In this document: piece by piece, positions 51,120 through 60,642 of the stretch
Layout: every line of letters starts with the position of its first letter
Numbering within the stretch: the stretch's first letter is position 1
Assembly (NCBI RefSeq): GCF_008386575.1
Contig: NZ_VUOA01000020.1
Location: 1 to 64,000, forward strand
Length of the DNA stretch: 64,000 nt
From: Salinarimonas soli
GTDB lineage: Bacteria; Pseudomonadota; Alphaproteobacteria; Rhizobiales; Beijerinckiaceae
Direction of reading: 5' to 3'
Translations under genes and position numbers: made by a program
Notes under the pieces: model-generated
What the model was told of the DNA's origin: nothing
Database searches by the model: none
The model's input: only the letters and a program-made list of their open reading frames with translations

Positions 51120-51440
51120 ATGATCGTCACCACGACCAACAACGTCGAGGGCCGCCGGGTCGTCGCCTATCACGGGATCGTCACGGGCGAGGCGATCTTC
51201 GGCGCCAACGTGTTCCGCGACTTCTTCGCCTCGATCCGCGACGTGGTGGGCGGGCGCTCGGGCTCCTACGAGAAGGTGCTGCGCGGCGGGCGTGACACGG
51301 CGCTTCGCGAGATGATGGACGAGGCGCAGCGGCTTGGCGCCAACGCTGTGATCGGGGTCGATCTCGACTATGGGGCCGTCGGCTCGAACGAGAGCATGAT
51401 GATGGTGACCGCCTCGGGCACCGCCGTCACCCTAGGCTGA
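51120..51440 (+). CDS. YbjQ/UPF0145-family protein
   Basis: 106 residues, ATG with AGGAGG upstream. [60 protein letters not shown] and [10 protein letters not shown] follow the family closely; YbjQ proteins form small pentamer-like assemblies of unknown role. It ends 9 nt inside the 3' end of the convergent MFS gene. Confidence 0.95.
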   Translation: MIVTTTNNVEGRRVVAYHGIVTGEAIFGANVFRDFFASIRDVVGGRSGSYEKVLRGGRDTALREMMDEAQRLGANAVIGVDLDYGAVGSNESMMMVTASGTAVTLG

Positions 51441-52841
51441 GGCGCGCCGCACCGGCACGGGCGCGAGCAGGACCGCGCCTGCGGCGAAGAAGGCGATCAG
51501 CACGGCCAAGCCTGCCGACTGGCTGCCGGCGAGGTCGGTAGCGAGGGCGACGCAGAGCGGCGCCATGAAGGAGGTGACCTTGCCCGAGAGCGCGAGGAGC
51601 CCGAAATAGCGGCCCGCGTCCCCTGGCGGCACGATGCGGGCAAGCAGGCTGCGCGAGCCCGCCTGGACGGGGCCCGCCACCGCGCCGATGACGAGGCCGA
51701 GCGCGACGAAGCACTTCTCCGGCAGGCTGCCATAGAGCCCGTCGCCCGGCGCTGGCGGCGCGGTGGCGACGACGAAGCCCACATGGTCGCGCCCGAGCGA
51801 CAGGATGCCGACGCAGACCAGCGCCAGCAGCGCGAGTCCCCCGAGGATCACGCGCTTCGGCCCCAGCCGGTCGTCGAGCCGCCCGCCGATCAGCGCCCCG
51901 ATCGTGCCCGTGATCGTGAGCAGGATCCCGAACACGCCAAGCTCCGTCGCGCCCCAGCCGAACACGCCCGCGCCGTAGATGCCGCCGAAGGCGAAGAGCG
52001 CCACGAGGCCGTCCTGGTAGACCATGTTGGCGGCGAGGAACCGGATGATCCCGCCGTCGCGGCGCGCCTCCACGATGGTGTCGCGCAGGCGCGCGACCCC
52101 CTCCGACGCCGCCTCGCGCCAGCGCCGGCCGGTGCGGGGGACGTCGGGCGTGAAGAGGAACATCGGGATGACGAAGACCAGGAACCAGGCGGCCGAGAGC
52201 GGCCCCACGATCCGGTCGCCCTCGCGCACCGCGGGGTCGAGGCCGAACAGGGGCTCGATGCCGAAATAGGTGCGCCCCGTCTCGGGCGTCGCGGCGAGGA
52301 AGCCCAGCACGATGACGAGGGAGAGGAGCCCTCCGGCATATCCCAGCGCCCAGCCCAGGCCCGACAGGCGCCCCAGGCGCTCAGGGGGCACGAGGAAAGG
52401 CATCATGGCATTGTTGAACACGGCCGCGACCTCGGCCGCGATCGTGGCGAAGGCGAAGGCCACGAGGGCGATGGGCACCGCGAAGGCGGCCCCGGGTGCT
52501 GCGAACCACAGGGCCGCGCAGGCGACGCTCAGCACGGCGCCGCAGGCCGCGATCCAGGGTTTGCGGGGACCGGCGGCATCCGCGACGCTGCCGAGCACCG
52601 GCGAGAGCAGGGCCAGGCACAGGCCCGCCGCCGCCGTCGCGTAGCCCCAGAGCGCCTGGCCCTCCACCGGATCGGGGGTGAGCGCGGCGGCGAAGAACGG
52701 GGCGAAGACGAAGGTGGTGACGAGGGTGAAGAACGGCTGGCAGGCCCAGTCGAACAGGGCCCACCCCGCGATGGCGCGCCGCGGCGGGTACGAGACGGGG
52801 TCGGCGGCCGCGGGGCCTGGGCTCGGGGGCGTGGCGCTCAT
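51432..52841 (-). CDS. MFS transporter, UMF1/Atg22-like family
   Basis: 469 residues with about 12 membrane helices. N-terminal [20 protein letters not shown], then [15 protein letters not shown], is the UMF1 signature (W-x-L-Y/F-D-x-A-x-x-x-F). Other features are [20 protein letters not shown] and [20 protein letters not shown], and in the second half [20 protein letters not shown] and [16 protein letters not shown]. Substrate unknown, perhaps amino acids or peptides. The start overlaps the glutamate dehydrogenase stop by 4 nt, so co-translation with that gene is likely. Confidence 0.9.
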   Translation of the reverse strand: MSATPPSPGPAAADPVSYPPRRAIAGWALFDWACQPFFTLVTTFVFAPFFAAALTPDPVEGQALWGYATAAAGLCLALLSPVLGSVADAAGPRKPWIAACGAVLSVACAALWFAAPGAAFAVPIALVAFAFATIAAEVAAVFNNAMMPFLVPPERLGRLSGLGWALGYAGGLLSLVIVLGFLAATPETGRTYFGIEPLFGLDPAVREGDRIVGPLSAAWFLVFVIPMFLFTPDVPRTGRRWREAASEGVARLRDTIVEARRDGGIIRFLAANMVYQDGLVALFAFGGIYGAGVFGWGATELGVFGILLTITGTIGALIGGRLDDRLGPKRVILGGLALLALVCVGILSLGRDHVGFVVATAPPAPGDGLYGSLPEKCFVALGLVIGAVAGPVQAGSRSLLARIVPPGDAGRYFGLLALSGKVTSFMAPLCVALATDLAGSQSAGLAVLIAFFAAGAVLLAPVPVRRASA

Positions 52842-55800
52842 CCGCGCGCCAGGTCGCCGAGCAGGCTCGAGGCCACCGTGAGCTTCGACAGGGTCAGCCC
52901 CGAGGCCACGATGCCTTCGACCCCGGCCCGGATGCGGGCGACGTCGGCGCCGCGGGCGGCGCTCCAGGCCGCCACCGCGTCGGGGCCGTGCCCGCCATGG
53001 GCCACCACCTCGGCGGTGAGGCGGCGATGGGCGGCCGCGATGGCGTCCACCGCCCGGTCCAGGGCCAGGCGGTCGAAGTAGTCCGTCACCACCACCCCGC
53101 GCGCGGCCTCCGCGAGCGCGCCGAGGCGGAAGGCGTCGTCGACGGCGAAATGCGTCGAGGCGATCTCGGCGATGGGATGGCCCGTGCGGGTGGCGACGAG
53201 CACCACGTCCGGCCCCGCCACGAGGATCGGCAGGGCGGCGATGCGGCGGGCGAGATCCGCGGGCGCGCCTTGCGCGGCGAGCGCCCCGGCGCGGGCGTCG
53301 AGGGCGGCCCTTGCGGGTGCGCTCAAGGCCAGGTCGAGGCCGCCCGCGAGCGCCGCGATGCCGTCCCGGTAGCGGCCCACCACGTCGTCGAGGGGAGCGG
53401 CCGTGAAGTCGACGTTGCGGATGAACCAGACGATCCGGTTCATGAGGAGGTCCTGCAGCTCGCCGTAGAGCCGCAGCTGCACGGCGCCCGCCACCCGGGC
53501 GTCGAGGGCGTCGACCGCGCCGTTGAGCTCCACGAGGCCGAAGGCGTCCCGGGTCGCGGCATAGGCGGCCGCGATGGTGGGGGCGTCGGCGCCGGTCTGA
53601 TCCGCGAGCCGGCTGATGATGGTCGGCCCGCCCCGGTTGACGATGGCGTTGGAGAGCTGGGTCGCGATGATCTCGCGGCGCAGGCGGTGGCCCGCGATGG
53701 CGTCCGGGAAGCGCCTGCGCATCTCGTCGGGGAAGTAGCGCTCCAGCTCCCGGCCGAGATAGGGATCGTCGGGCACCGTGCTCTCCAGGAGCCGGTCGTA
53801 GAGCGAGAGTTTGGCATAGGCCAGCAGCACCGCGAGCTCCGGCCGGGTGAGGCCGACCCCCTGGCGCCCGCGCTCCGCAAGCGCGGCGTCGCTGGGCAGG
53901 AACTCCACGTCGCGGTCGAGGCGTCCCTCGCGCTCCAGCCCCTGCATCAGGCGCTGGACGAAGCCGAGATCGCCCGCGCCCTTCACCTCGGACAGCGAAA
54001 GGGCGAGGCTCTGGAGGTAGTTGTTGCGCAGCACCAGGCGGCCGACCTCGTCGGTCATCTCGGCGAGCAGGCTGTTGCGGGCGGTCTCGTCGAGGCGGCC
54101 GTCGCGCTCAGGGACGCTCAGGCCGATCTTGATATTCACCTCGACGTCGGAGGTGTTCACGCCCGCCGAGTTGTCGATCGCGTCCGTGTTGAGGCGGACG
54201 CCCGCACGCGCCGCCTCGATGCGCCCGAGCTGGGTGAGACCGAGATTGGCGCCTTCGCCGATGACCCGGGCGCGGATCTCGGCGCCCGTGACGCGGATGG
54301 CGTCGTTGGCCCGGTCGCCCGCGGCCTCGTCGGTCTCGGAGGTGGCGCGGACATAGGTGCCGATGCCGCCGAACCATAGGAGGTCCACGGGCGCCTTCAG
54401 GATCGCGTTCATCACCTCGGCCGGCGTCGCCTCGGCCTTGTCGAGGCCGAGCAGCGCCCGCGCCGGAGCCGACAGGGGGATGGATTTCGCCGAGCGCGAG
54501 AACACGCCGCCGCCCGCCGAGATCAGGCTCCCGTCATAGTCCGCCCAGCTGGAGCGGGGCAGGGCGAAGAGCCGCGTGCGCTCGGCGAGCGAGCGGGCGG
54601 GGTCCGGATCGGGATCGAGGAAGATGTCGCGGTGGTCGAAGGCGGCGACGAGGCGGATGCCAGGCGAGAGCAGCATCCCGTTGCCGAACACGTCGCCCGA
54701 CATGTCGCCCACCCCCGCCACCGTGAAGGGCGTGGTCTGGATGTCGACGTCCATCTCGCGGAAATGGCGCTTCACGGCCTCCCAGGCGCCGCGCGCCGTG
54801 ATGCCCATGGCCTTGTGGTCGTAGCCCTGCGAGCCGCCGGAGGCGAAGGCGTCGCCGAGCCAGTGGCCCTTCTCGATCGAGATGGCGTTCGCCGTGTCGG
54901 AGAAGGTGGCGGTACCCTTGTCGGCCGCCACCACGAGATAGGCGTCCTCGCCGTCGTGGCGCACGGTGTCGGCGGGCGGGACGATGTGCTCGCCCACGAT
55001 GTTGTCGGTGAGCTGGAGGAGCGTGCGGATGAAGATGCGGTAGCTCTCCGTGCCCTCCGCCATCCAGGCGGCCCGGTCGGAGGCCGGGGGCAGGCGCTTT
55101 GGCACGAAGCCGCCCTTGGCGCCCACCGGCACGATGACGGCGTTCTTCACCTGCTGCGCCTTCACGAGGCCCAGCACCTCGGTGCGGAAATCCTGCGGCC
55201 GGTCGGACCAGCGCAGGCCCCCGCGCGCCACCTTGCCGAAGCGCAGGTGCACGCCCTCGACCCGGGGGCTGTAGACGAAGATCTCGTAGAGCGGCCGCGG
55301 CAGCGGCATCTTCTCCACGCGGGCGCACTCGAGCTTGAAGGCGATGGTGGTGCGCGGCAGGCCGTTGTCGTCGATCTGGAAGAAGTTGGTGCGCACCGCC
55401 GCCTCGATGAGATTCACGAGGTGGCGCAGGATGCGGTCGTCGTCGAGGCTCGTGACGGCGGCGAGCAGGGTCTCGATCTCGGCCCGCACGGCGGCCTCGC
55501 CCGGGGCGCGGGGGCCGTGGTCCTCGGCGCGCGGGTCGAAGCGGGCATAGAACAGGGCCACGATGCGGGTCGCGATGGCCGGATGGCGGGCGAGCGTCGC
55601 GGCGATGTAGTCCTGGCCGTAGGGAACGCGGATCTGGCGCAGATAGAGGCCGAGCGCCCGCACCATGGCGACGTCGCGCCACCCTAGGCCCGCCTCCAGC
55701 ACCAGCCTGTTGTAGCCGTCGGACTCGGCGAGGCCGCGCAGGAGGGCGAGGAGGGCCGCCTCAATGGGGCGCTCGATCGCCGCGATGTCGATCTCGCCGC

Positions 55801-57661
55801 CGGCGGCGCGCTCCAGCGCCATGTCGTGAAGCCAGATGCGCTCGCCGCCCGGGGCGATCTGGTAGGTGCGCTCGTTCACCACCCGTAAGCCCAGGTTCTC
55901 CAGAAGCGGCACGCGCTCGGAGAGGGTGAGGTCGGCGCCCCGGGAGAAGACCTTCAGGTTGATCCGCGTGCGCGGGTCGCCCTCGCGGCGGTAGAGGTCG
56001 ACGGCGCGGGGGCGGCTCTCGGAGAGGCGCTCCAGGGTCGCGATGTCGTCGATGGCGGTGGCGGCGTCGAAGGCCTCGCGATAGGCGGCGCTGAAGGCGT
56101 CGGCATAGCGCGTCGCCAGGCTGCGCGCGCGGGTCCCGCCGATGGAGTCCACCAGCGTCTCGCGCAGCGAATCCGTCCAGGTGCGCACGATGGCGCGAAT
56201 GCCCGCCTCCAAGGTCTCCCGGGTGACGGACGGCGTCGTGCCCTCGTCCCGGCCCACGATGTAGTGGGTGCGCGAGAGGGGACCTTCCGGGTAGGCCGGG
56301 TAGGCGGCCGAGATGCGGCCCTGGTAGACCCCCGCCAGGAACTCGCCGACCCGGCGGCGGACATTCGTGTCGTAGCGGTCCTTGGGGATGAAGACGAGGA
56401 CCGAGACGAAGCGGTTGAACTCGTCGGGCCTGGCGAGCGCCCGGATGGTCGGGCGCTCGGAGAGGCCCATGATGTCCAGCGCGAAGCGGTAGAGCGTGTC
56501 CTCGTCGACCTGGACGAGCTCGTCGCGGGGATAGCTCTCCAGCACGTTGAGGAGCGCGCGCCCCGCATGGCTCGCCGGGTCGAAGCCCGCCCGGGCGACG
56601 ACGCGCGCCACCTTGTGGCGGAGATAAGGAACGGCCCCGGTCGAGCGGGTATAGGCGCTCGACGTGAAGAGGCCGATGATGCGCAGCTCGCCTTCGAGCC
56701 GGCCGTCGGGCGAGAACAGCTTCACGCCGACATAGTCGAGGTGCACCCGGCGGTGCACCCGGGACTTCACGTTGGCCTTGGTGATGATGAGCGCCTGCGG
56801 GCGCTTGAGGAAGTCGCGCACCTCCTGGGTCATCACCACGAGCTCGCGCCCGCGGCGCAGCACCTTCACCTCGGGCTTGCGCAGGATGCCGAGGCCCGAC
56901 CCCTCGACGGGATCGGCCGCCACGTCGCCGTCGGGGAAGCGGTAGGCGCGCACGCCGAGGAAGGTGAAGTTGTCGGCCGCGATCCATTCCAGGAACGCCA
57001 CCGCCTCGGCCACCTCGTCGGCGGGGAGCGGCAGGCGGCTGGAGCGGTAGGACGCGATGGCCTCGTCGATGCGCGCGCGCATCTGCGGCCAGTCCGAGAC
57101 CGCGACGGTGACGTCCTCGTAGGTCTTGCGCAGGCTGTCGACGAGGCGCTCGCGGGCGGCCCCGTCGTCGATGAAGTCGAGATGGATGTGGATGAGGCTC
57201 TCGCGGGAGACCTGCGAGGGGCTCGCGGCCGTGGCCTCGCCCAGGATGCGGTCGAGGCCGCCCTCCGTTCCGCGCTCCACCGCGAGGATCGGGTGAGCGA
57301 CGAGGCGGGGCTCGTAGCCCTGGTCGACGATCTCGGCGAGTGTCGAGTCGAGCAGGAAGGGAACGTTGCGGTTCACCGCCTCCAGGATCGTGATCTCCCG
57401 GCGGCGCCCCTCGACCTCGATCTCGATGTCGTAGAGCACGATGTCGGGGGCGGGGGCGCGGCGGGGGGCGCGCAGGTGCTCCACGGCCCGGCCCGCGAGA
57501 TCGGCCAGCGCCTCGGGCCGGTAGGGCGCGAGGTCCTCGACGGGAACCCGACCGAAGAGGGCCCGGACGAGGTCCGCCGCCATGGGCCCGTCCCGGCTCT
57601 CGGCGATCTCCGCGGCTTGGGCGACGGGCATGACGGTGCCCTGCTCGATCGAGGTGTCCAT
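52838..57661 (-). CDS. gdhB: NAD-specific glutamate dehydrogenase, large (GDH-180) type
   Basis: 1607 residues from ATG 57661, after a GGGGGAAGAG site. The N-terminal half carries the ACT-like regulatory region (ILYDIEIEVEGRRREITILE, AVNRNVPFLLDSTLAEI). The catalytic core in the middle includes VHLRFGKVARGGLRWSDRPQ, DFRTEVLGLVKAQQVKNAVI, VPVGAKGGFVPK, and GVGDMSGDVFGNGMLLS. The C-terminal helical region is standard. It deaminates glutamate to 2-oxoglutarate with NAD+, usually for catabolism, and is hexameric and allosterically regulated in this family. Gene symbol by common usage. Confidence 0.95.
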   Translation of the reverse strand: MDTSIEQGTVMPVAQAAEIAESRDGPMAADLVRALFGRVPVEDLAPYRPEALADLAGRAVEHLRAPRRAPAPDIVLYDIEIEVEGRRREITILEAVNRNVPFLLDSTLAEIVDQGYEPRLVAHPILAVERGTEGGLDRILGEATAASPSQVSRESLIHIHLDFIDDGAARERLVDSLRKTYEDVTVAVSDWPQMRARIDEAIASYRSSRLPLPADEVAEAVAFLEWIAADNFTFLGVRAYRFPDGDVAADPVEGSGLGILRKPEVKVLRRGRELVVMTQEVRDFLKRPQALIITKANVKSRVHRRVHLDYVGVKLFSPDGRLEGELRIIGLFTSSAYTRSTGAVPYLRHKVARVVARAGFDPASHAGRALLNVLESYPRDELVQVDEDTLYRFALDIMGLSERPTIRALARPDEFNRFVSVLVFIPKDRYDTNVRRRVGEFLAGVYQGRISAAYPAYPEGPLSRTHYIVGRDEGTTPSVTRETLEAGIRAIVRTWTDSLRETLVDSIGGTRARSLATRYADAFSAAYREAFDAATAIDDIATLERLSESRPRAVDLYRREGDPRTRINLKVFSRGADLTLSERVPLLENLGLRVVNERTYQIAPGGERIWLHDMALERAAGGEIDIAAIERPIEAALLALLRGLAESDGYNRLVLEAGLGWRDVAMVRALGLYLRQIRVPYGQDYIAATLARHPAIATRIVALFYARFDPRAEDHGPRAPGEAAVRAEIETLLAAVTSLDDDRILRHLVNLIEAAVRTNFFQIDDNGLPRTTIAFKLECARVEKMPLPRPLYEIFVYSPRVEGVHLRFGKVARGGLRWSDRPQDFRTEVLGLVKAQQVKNAVIVPVGAKGGFVPKRLPPASDRAAWMAEGTESYRIFIRTLLQLTDNIVGEHIVPPADTVRHDGEDAYLVVAADKGTATFSDTANAISIEKGHWLGDAFASGGSQGYDHKAMGITARGAWEAVKRHFREMDVDIQTTPFTVAGVGDMSGDVFGNGMLLSPGIRLVAAFDHRDIFLDPDPDPARSLAERTRLFALPRSSWADYDGSLISAGGGVFSRSAKSIPLSAPARALLGLDKAEATPAEVMNAILKAPVDLLWFGGIGTYVRATSETDEAAGDRANDAIRVTGAEIRARVIGEGANLGLTQLGRIEAARAGVRLNTDAIDNSAGVNTSDVEVNIKIGLSVPERDGRLDETARNSLLAEMTDEVGRLVLRNNYLQSLALSLSEVKGAGDLGFVQRLMQGLEREGRLDRDVEFLPSDAALAERGRQGVGLTRPELAVLLAYAKLSLYDRLLESTVPDDPYLGRELERYFPDEMRRRFPDAIAGHRLRREIIATQLSNAIVNRGGPTIISRLADQTGADAPTIAAAYAATRDAFGLVELNGAVDALDARVAGAVQLRLYGELQDLLMNRIVWFIRNVDFTAAPLDDVVGRYRDGIAALAGGLDLALSAPARAALDARAGALAAQGAPADLARRIAALPILVAGPDVVLVATRTGHPIAEIASTHFAVDDAFRLGALAEAARGVVVTDYFDRLALDRAVDAIAAAHRRLTAEVVAHGGHGPDAVAAWSAARGADVARIRAGVEGIVASGLTLSKLTVASSLLGDLARG

Positions 57662-57879
57662 GCCGTGCTCTTCCCCCTTCGGTCTCGCGGGCGGCGCTCC
57701 TTGCGGCCGGCCCGTCCAACGCTGTCGGTTCGCGGGAGGGTTCGCACAGAGACGCGGCGCCTGCAACCTTCGTCGTAGGGGCGTGCTCCCTGGGCGCGGT
57801 GCGCTGGCGCGCATCGCGGGCGGTCTGGCGCTGCGGCCCGGTGCCGTCGTATCGATGAGGGATGATCAGGGAGGATCTG

Positions 57880-58515
57880 ATGAGCGCATCGAACGGCGGC
57901 GAGCGGGCGCGCAAGCCCGAGGCGGGGGTACGGCCCAAGCGCCAGGAGGACGGCGGCCAGGCCACGGCGCTCGACCTGCCCCAGGCCGAGCTGTCCGAGC
58001 CCATGCGGGCCTATTTCGCCAAGTGCGACGAGAAGATCGGCTTCGTGCCCAACGTCCTGCGGGCCTATGCCCACGACAACGCGAAGCTCGAGGCCTTCGT
58101 GGCCTTCTACAACGACCTGATGCTCGGTCCCTCGGGCCTCTCGAAGCTCGAGCGGGAGATGATCGCGGTCGTCGTGTCGAGCCAGAACCGCTGCTATTAC
58201 TGCCTCACGGCCCACGGCGCCGCGGTGCGGGGCCTGTCGGGCGACGCGGTGCTCGGCGAGATGCTGGTGATGAACCACCGTGCCGCGGACCTCGAGCCGC
58301 GCCACCGCGCCATGCTCGATTTCGCCGTGCGGGTCACCGACGCGCCCTGGTCGATCGAGGAGCCGCACCGGGAGGCTCTGCGCGCCGCGGGCTTCACGGA
58401 CCGCGACATCTGGGACATCGCGGCGGTGGCCTCGTTCTACAACATGTCGAACCGGATGGCGTCGGCCACCGACATGCGGCCCAACGCCGAATATCACGGC
58501 CAGGCGCGCGGCTAG
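57880..58515 (+). CDS. AhpD-like peroxidase-related protein
   Basis: ATG 57880 with AGGGAGG 5 nt upstream, 211 residues. The carboxymuconolactone-decarboxylase fold is shown by EREMIAVVVSSQNRCYYCLT and AHGAAVRG: the CxxC plus histidine triad of AhpD-type reductants. YNDLMLGPSGLSK precedes it, and FTDRDIWDIAAVASFYNMSN, RMASATDMRPNAEY follows. This is the uncharacterised peroxidase-related subfamily. It probably reduces a peroxidase partner or organic peroxide. Divergent from the glutamate dehydrogenase, with its own promoter region. Confidence 0.92.
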   Translation: MSASNGGERARKPEAGVRPKRQEDGGQATALDLPQAELSEPMRAYFAKCDEKIGFVPNVLRAYAHDNAKLEAFVAFYNDLMLGPSGLSKLEREMIAVVVSSQNRCYYCLTAHGAAVRGLSGDAVLGEMLVMNHRAADLEPRHRAMLDFAVRVTDAPWSIEEPHREALRAAGFTDRDIWDIAAVASFYNMSNRMASATDMRPNAEYHGQARG

Positions 58516-58527
58516 GGCCAACGAAAA

Positions 58528-58547
58528 GGGCCGCCTTGCGGCGGCCC
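58528..58547 (+). terminator. Stem-loop after the AhpD-like gene
   Basis: Perfect stem GGGCCGCC-TTGC-GGCGGCCC; the plus-strand T-run is weak (CTCTT), while the minus side has TTTTCGTT. It most likely ends transcription of the upstream gene. Confidence 0.65.
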
Positions 58548-58906
58548 TGCCTCGACCTCTTGCGAGTATGGCCCGGTCCCACGAACCCCGGGGGGCTGGG
58601 GGGCTGACTGTCCGGTGCGGCGGGCGCCGGGCCGTCGAGGCATGTCGGTAGGTCTACTGATTCGCTGCGGCCCTCGCATGGCGCGACGGGGGCGAAAGTG
58701 TGGTGGCGGGGAAAACCCGACCGGCGCGGGGGCCGCGGCGCTTGCGCGGGGGAGGGGGCGGGCCCATCATTGGAGAAGAATGAGCCGCATCCGGCGGCCG
58801 GAGCCGCGGTCCCATCAGGGGCGCGGCGCGTGGCGGATCCATCGCGGCGCCGTCCCCTGCGTGAGCGCGAGACGCCTCACGGACGACGGTGCCCCAGGGA
58901 GGCATG
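58548..58906. other. Intergenic region before the DUF2794 gene
   Basis: 359 nt, very GC-rich and guanine-run-rich on the plus strand; no supported gene. Confidence 0.4.
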
Positions 58907-59278
58907 ATGAGCGAGGGCGAGATCGCAGAGCCCACGCGCGGCGGGGGGCAGGGGGTCATCCCCTTTCCCGGCGCCGCGCCGAAACAGGTGACCTTCAACC
59001 GGGACGAATTGCGCGAGATCCTGCACGTCTACGGCCGCAAGGTGGCGGAAGGCGAGTGGCGGGACTACGCCATCGACTTCGCCCGCGACAAGGCGACGTT
59101 CAAGATCTACCGCCGCACCTCCGAGATGCCGCTCTACCGGGTCGAGAAGGACCCGCGGCTGGCGCGCCGCCAGGGGGCCTATGCTGTCGTGGCGCAGTCG
59201 GGCCTCGTGCTCAAGCGCGGGGGCGACCTGCGCCGGGTGCTCGGCGTCCTGGAGAAGCGGCTCAAGGTGGTGGAGTAG
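58907..59278 (+). CDS. DUF2794 protein
   Basis: ATG 58907 with AGGGAGG 4 nt upstream; another ATG is one codon earlier. 123 residues; GVIPFPGAAPKQVTFNRDEL, REILHVYGRKVAEGEWRDYA, IDFARDKATFKIYRRTSEMP and LYRVEKDPRLARRQGAYAVV follow the DUF2794 pattern from end to end. The family is restricted to alphaproteobacteria and its function is unknown. It converges on the gene at 59284-60027. Confidence 0.95.
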   Translation: MSEGEIAEPTRGGGQGVIPFPGAAPKQVTFNRDELREILHVYGRKVAEGEWRDYAIDFARDKATFKIYRRTSEMPLYRVEKDPRLARRQGAYAVVAQSGLVLKRGGDLRRVLGVLEKRLKVVE

Positions 59279-59283
59279 GGGGT

Positions 59284-60027
59284 TCAGCCCAGGGCGATCT
59301 CCTCGACGACGCGTCCGTCGAGCACGAGATCGTCGCTCGCTCCCAGAACCCAGAGGCTCCCCGCCGTCCAGCGCAGGATGGGACGATCCCACCAGCGCTC
59401 GATCAGCGTGCCGAGGGCGGCGGCCTCATGGGCGTCGAGATGGTCGACGAGGTTGTGGAGGCCCATCACGTAGAGGTCGGTCGTGGGCCGGCCCATGGCC
59501 TCCTGGAGCGCGTGGAAGGCGTTGCGGCCCGCGCGCCGTTCCGGATAGGCGCGCAGATAAAGCCGCCCGACATTGACGTTGCCCGAGAACAGCCCCCGCA
59601 GCTCGACCGTGACCGGGCCGATCGCGGCGAGCGCCCGGCGCGCCGCATCGCCGATCACGGGCGGCGTGTCGCGGGAGAGCGAGCCGCAGATCGTGGCGTG
59701 GAGCTTCGCCGCGCGGCGGGGCAGGATGTCCCAGGCGAGCTTATGGGCGAAGGGCGCGGCCCGCAGCTCGGCCTCGAGCGCCTGGTAACCTTCGGAGGCG
59801 GCGAGCGCCTCGTGCGGCACGGGGAGGACGAGGGAGAAGATCCGCTCGTGCCGGCCCATGTCGTAGGAGCGCCCGGGCTTCGCGGCGATCACGTCCGGGT
59901 GGGCGGGCGCCACCAGCGGCAAATGGGCCAGGCGGTAGGGCTCGTCGAGGGCGAGGCCCTCGCCGGGACTTGAGGGCGTGCGGCTGCGCCGATAGGCGAG
60001 CTCGTCGTCGTGGCAGAAATCCGTCAT
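59284..60027 (-). CDS. Hypothetical protein, 247 aa (possible 2H-like fold)
   Basis: ATG 60027 lies in a 4-nt overlap with the acetyltransferase stop. One segment, AAKLHATICGSLSRDTP, carries an HxT motif as in 2H phosphoesterases. The matching second motif would be expected near YVMGLHNLVDHLDAHEA, which has histidines but not the HxT/S form. The fold assignment is therefore tentative. Other features are FSLVLPVPHEALAAS and RLYLRAYPERRAG. Coupling suggests a shared small-molecule role with the acetyltransferase. Confidence 0.6.
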   Translation of the reverse strand: MTDFCHDDELAYRRSRTPSSPGEGLALDEPYRLAHLPLVAPAHPDVIAAKPGRSYDMGRHERIFSLVLPVPHEALAASEGYQALEAELRAAPFAHKLAWDILPRRAAKLHATICGSLSRDTPPVIGDAARRALAAIGPVTVELRGLFSGNVNVGRLYLRAYPERRAGRNAFHALQEAMGRPTTDLYVMGLHNLVDHLDAHEAAALGTLIERWWDRPILRWTAGSLWVLGASDDLVLDGRVVEEIALG

Positions 60028-60557
60028 GCGCGCTCCTGCGGCGGGGTCGCGGTGCCGTGCCCCAACGTGCGCTGCATGAGCACGGTGTCGAGCCAGCGGC
60101 CGTGCTTGTAGCCGATCGCCTCCAGCACGCCTACAGGGCGAAAGCCGAGGCTCTCGTGCAGGCGGATCGAGCCCCGCGAGCCGCTGTCCCCGATCACCGC
60201 GACCATCTGCCGGAAGCCGAGGGTCTCGCAGGCTTCGACGAGGGCTGCCAGCAGAGCCCGCCCGACGCCCGACCCCTGCCGGCCCGGCGCCACGTAGATG
60301 GAATCCTCCACGGTGAAGCGGTAGGCGGGCCGGGTGCGATAGGGGCCCGCATAGGCGTAGCCCGCGACCGCCCCCTCGATCTCGGCTGCGAGGTAGGGGT
60401 AGCCGCCCGCGAGGATCGCCTCCCGCCGCCGCGCGATCTCGGCCTCGTCCGGCGGCTCGATCTCGAAGGATGCGGTGCCGTGGCGGACCGCATGGGCGTA
60501 GATCGCGGCGACGGCGGGGAGGTCGGAGGCGGCGGAGGGACGGACGAGAACGGTCAT
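60024..60557 (-). CDS. GNAT N-acetyltransferase (phosphinothricin acetyltransferase-like)
   Basis: ATG 60557, 177 residues. VLVRPSAASDLPAVAAIYAH, FEIEPPDEAEIARRREAIL, YRTRPAYRFTVEDSIYVAPG and the acetyl-CoA-binding RQGSGVGRALLAALVEA are the signatures. Its C-terminal part is FRQMVAVIGDSGSRGSIRLH and ESLGFRPVGVLEAIGYKHGR. This is the Pat/MddA type, whose members acetylate phosphinothricin, methionine sulfone or sulfoximine. Natural substrate uncertain. Confidence 0.93.
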   Translation of the reverse strand: MTVLVRPSAASDLPAVAAIYAHAVRHGTASFEIEPPDEAEIARRREAILAGGYPYLAAEIEGAVAGYAYAGPYRTRPAYRFTVEDSIYVAPGRQGSGVGRALLAALVEACETLGFRQMVAVIGDSGSRGSIRLHESLGFRPVGVLEAIGYKHGRWLDTVLMQRTLGHGTATPPQERA

Positions 60558-60584
60558 CCGTCCTGTGTACCCAAGCGTGGGCAT

Positions 60585-60616
60585 AAAAGAAAAGCCCCGG
60601 CCGTGAGGCCGGGGCT
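60585..60616 (-). terminator. Intrinsic terminator of the Bax-inhibitor-1 gene
   Basis: Perfect 10-bp stem AGCCCCGGCC/GGCCGGGGCT with a 4-nt loop, followed on the minus strand by TTTTCTTTT. It lies 27 nt past the gene's stop. Confidence 0.9.
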
Positions 60617-60642
60617 CGTCTGGTCCGCGTCTGCCGTGTCGC

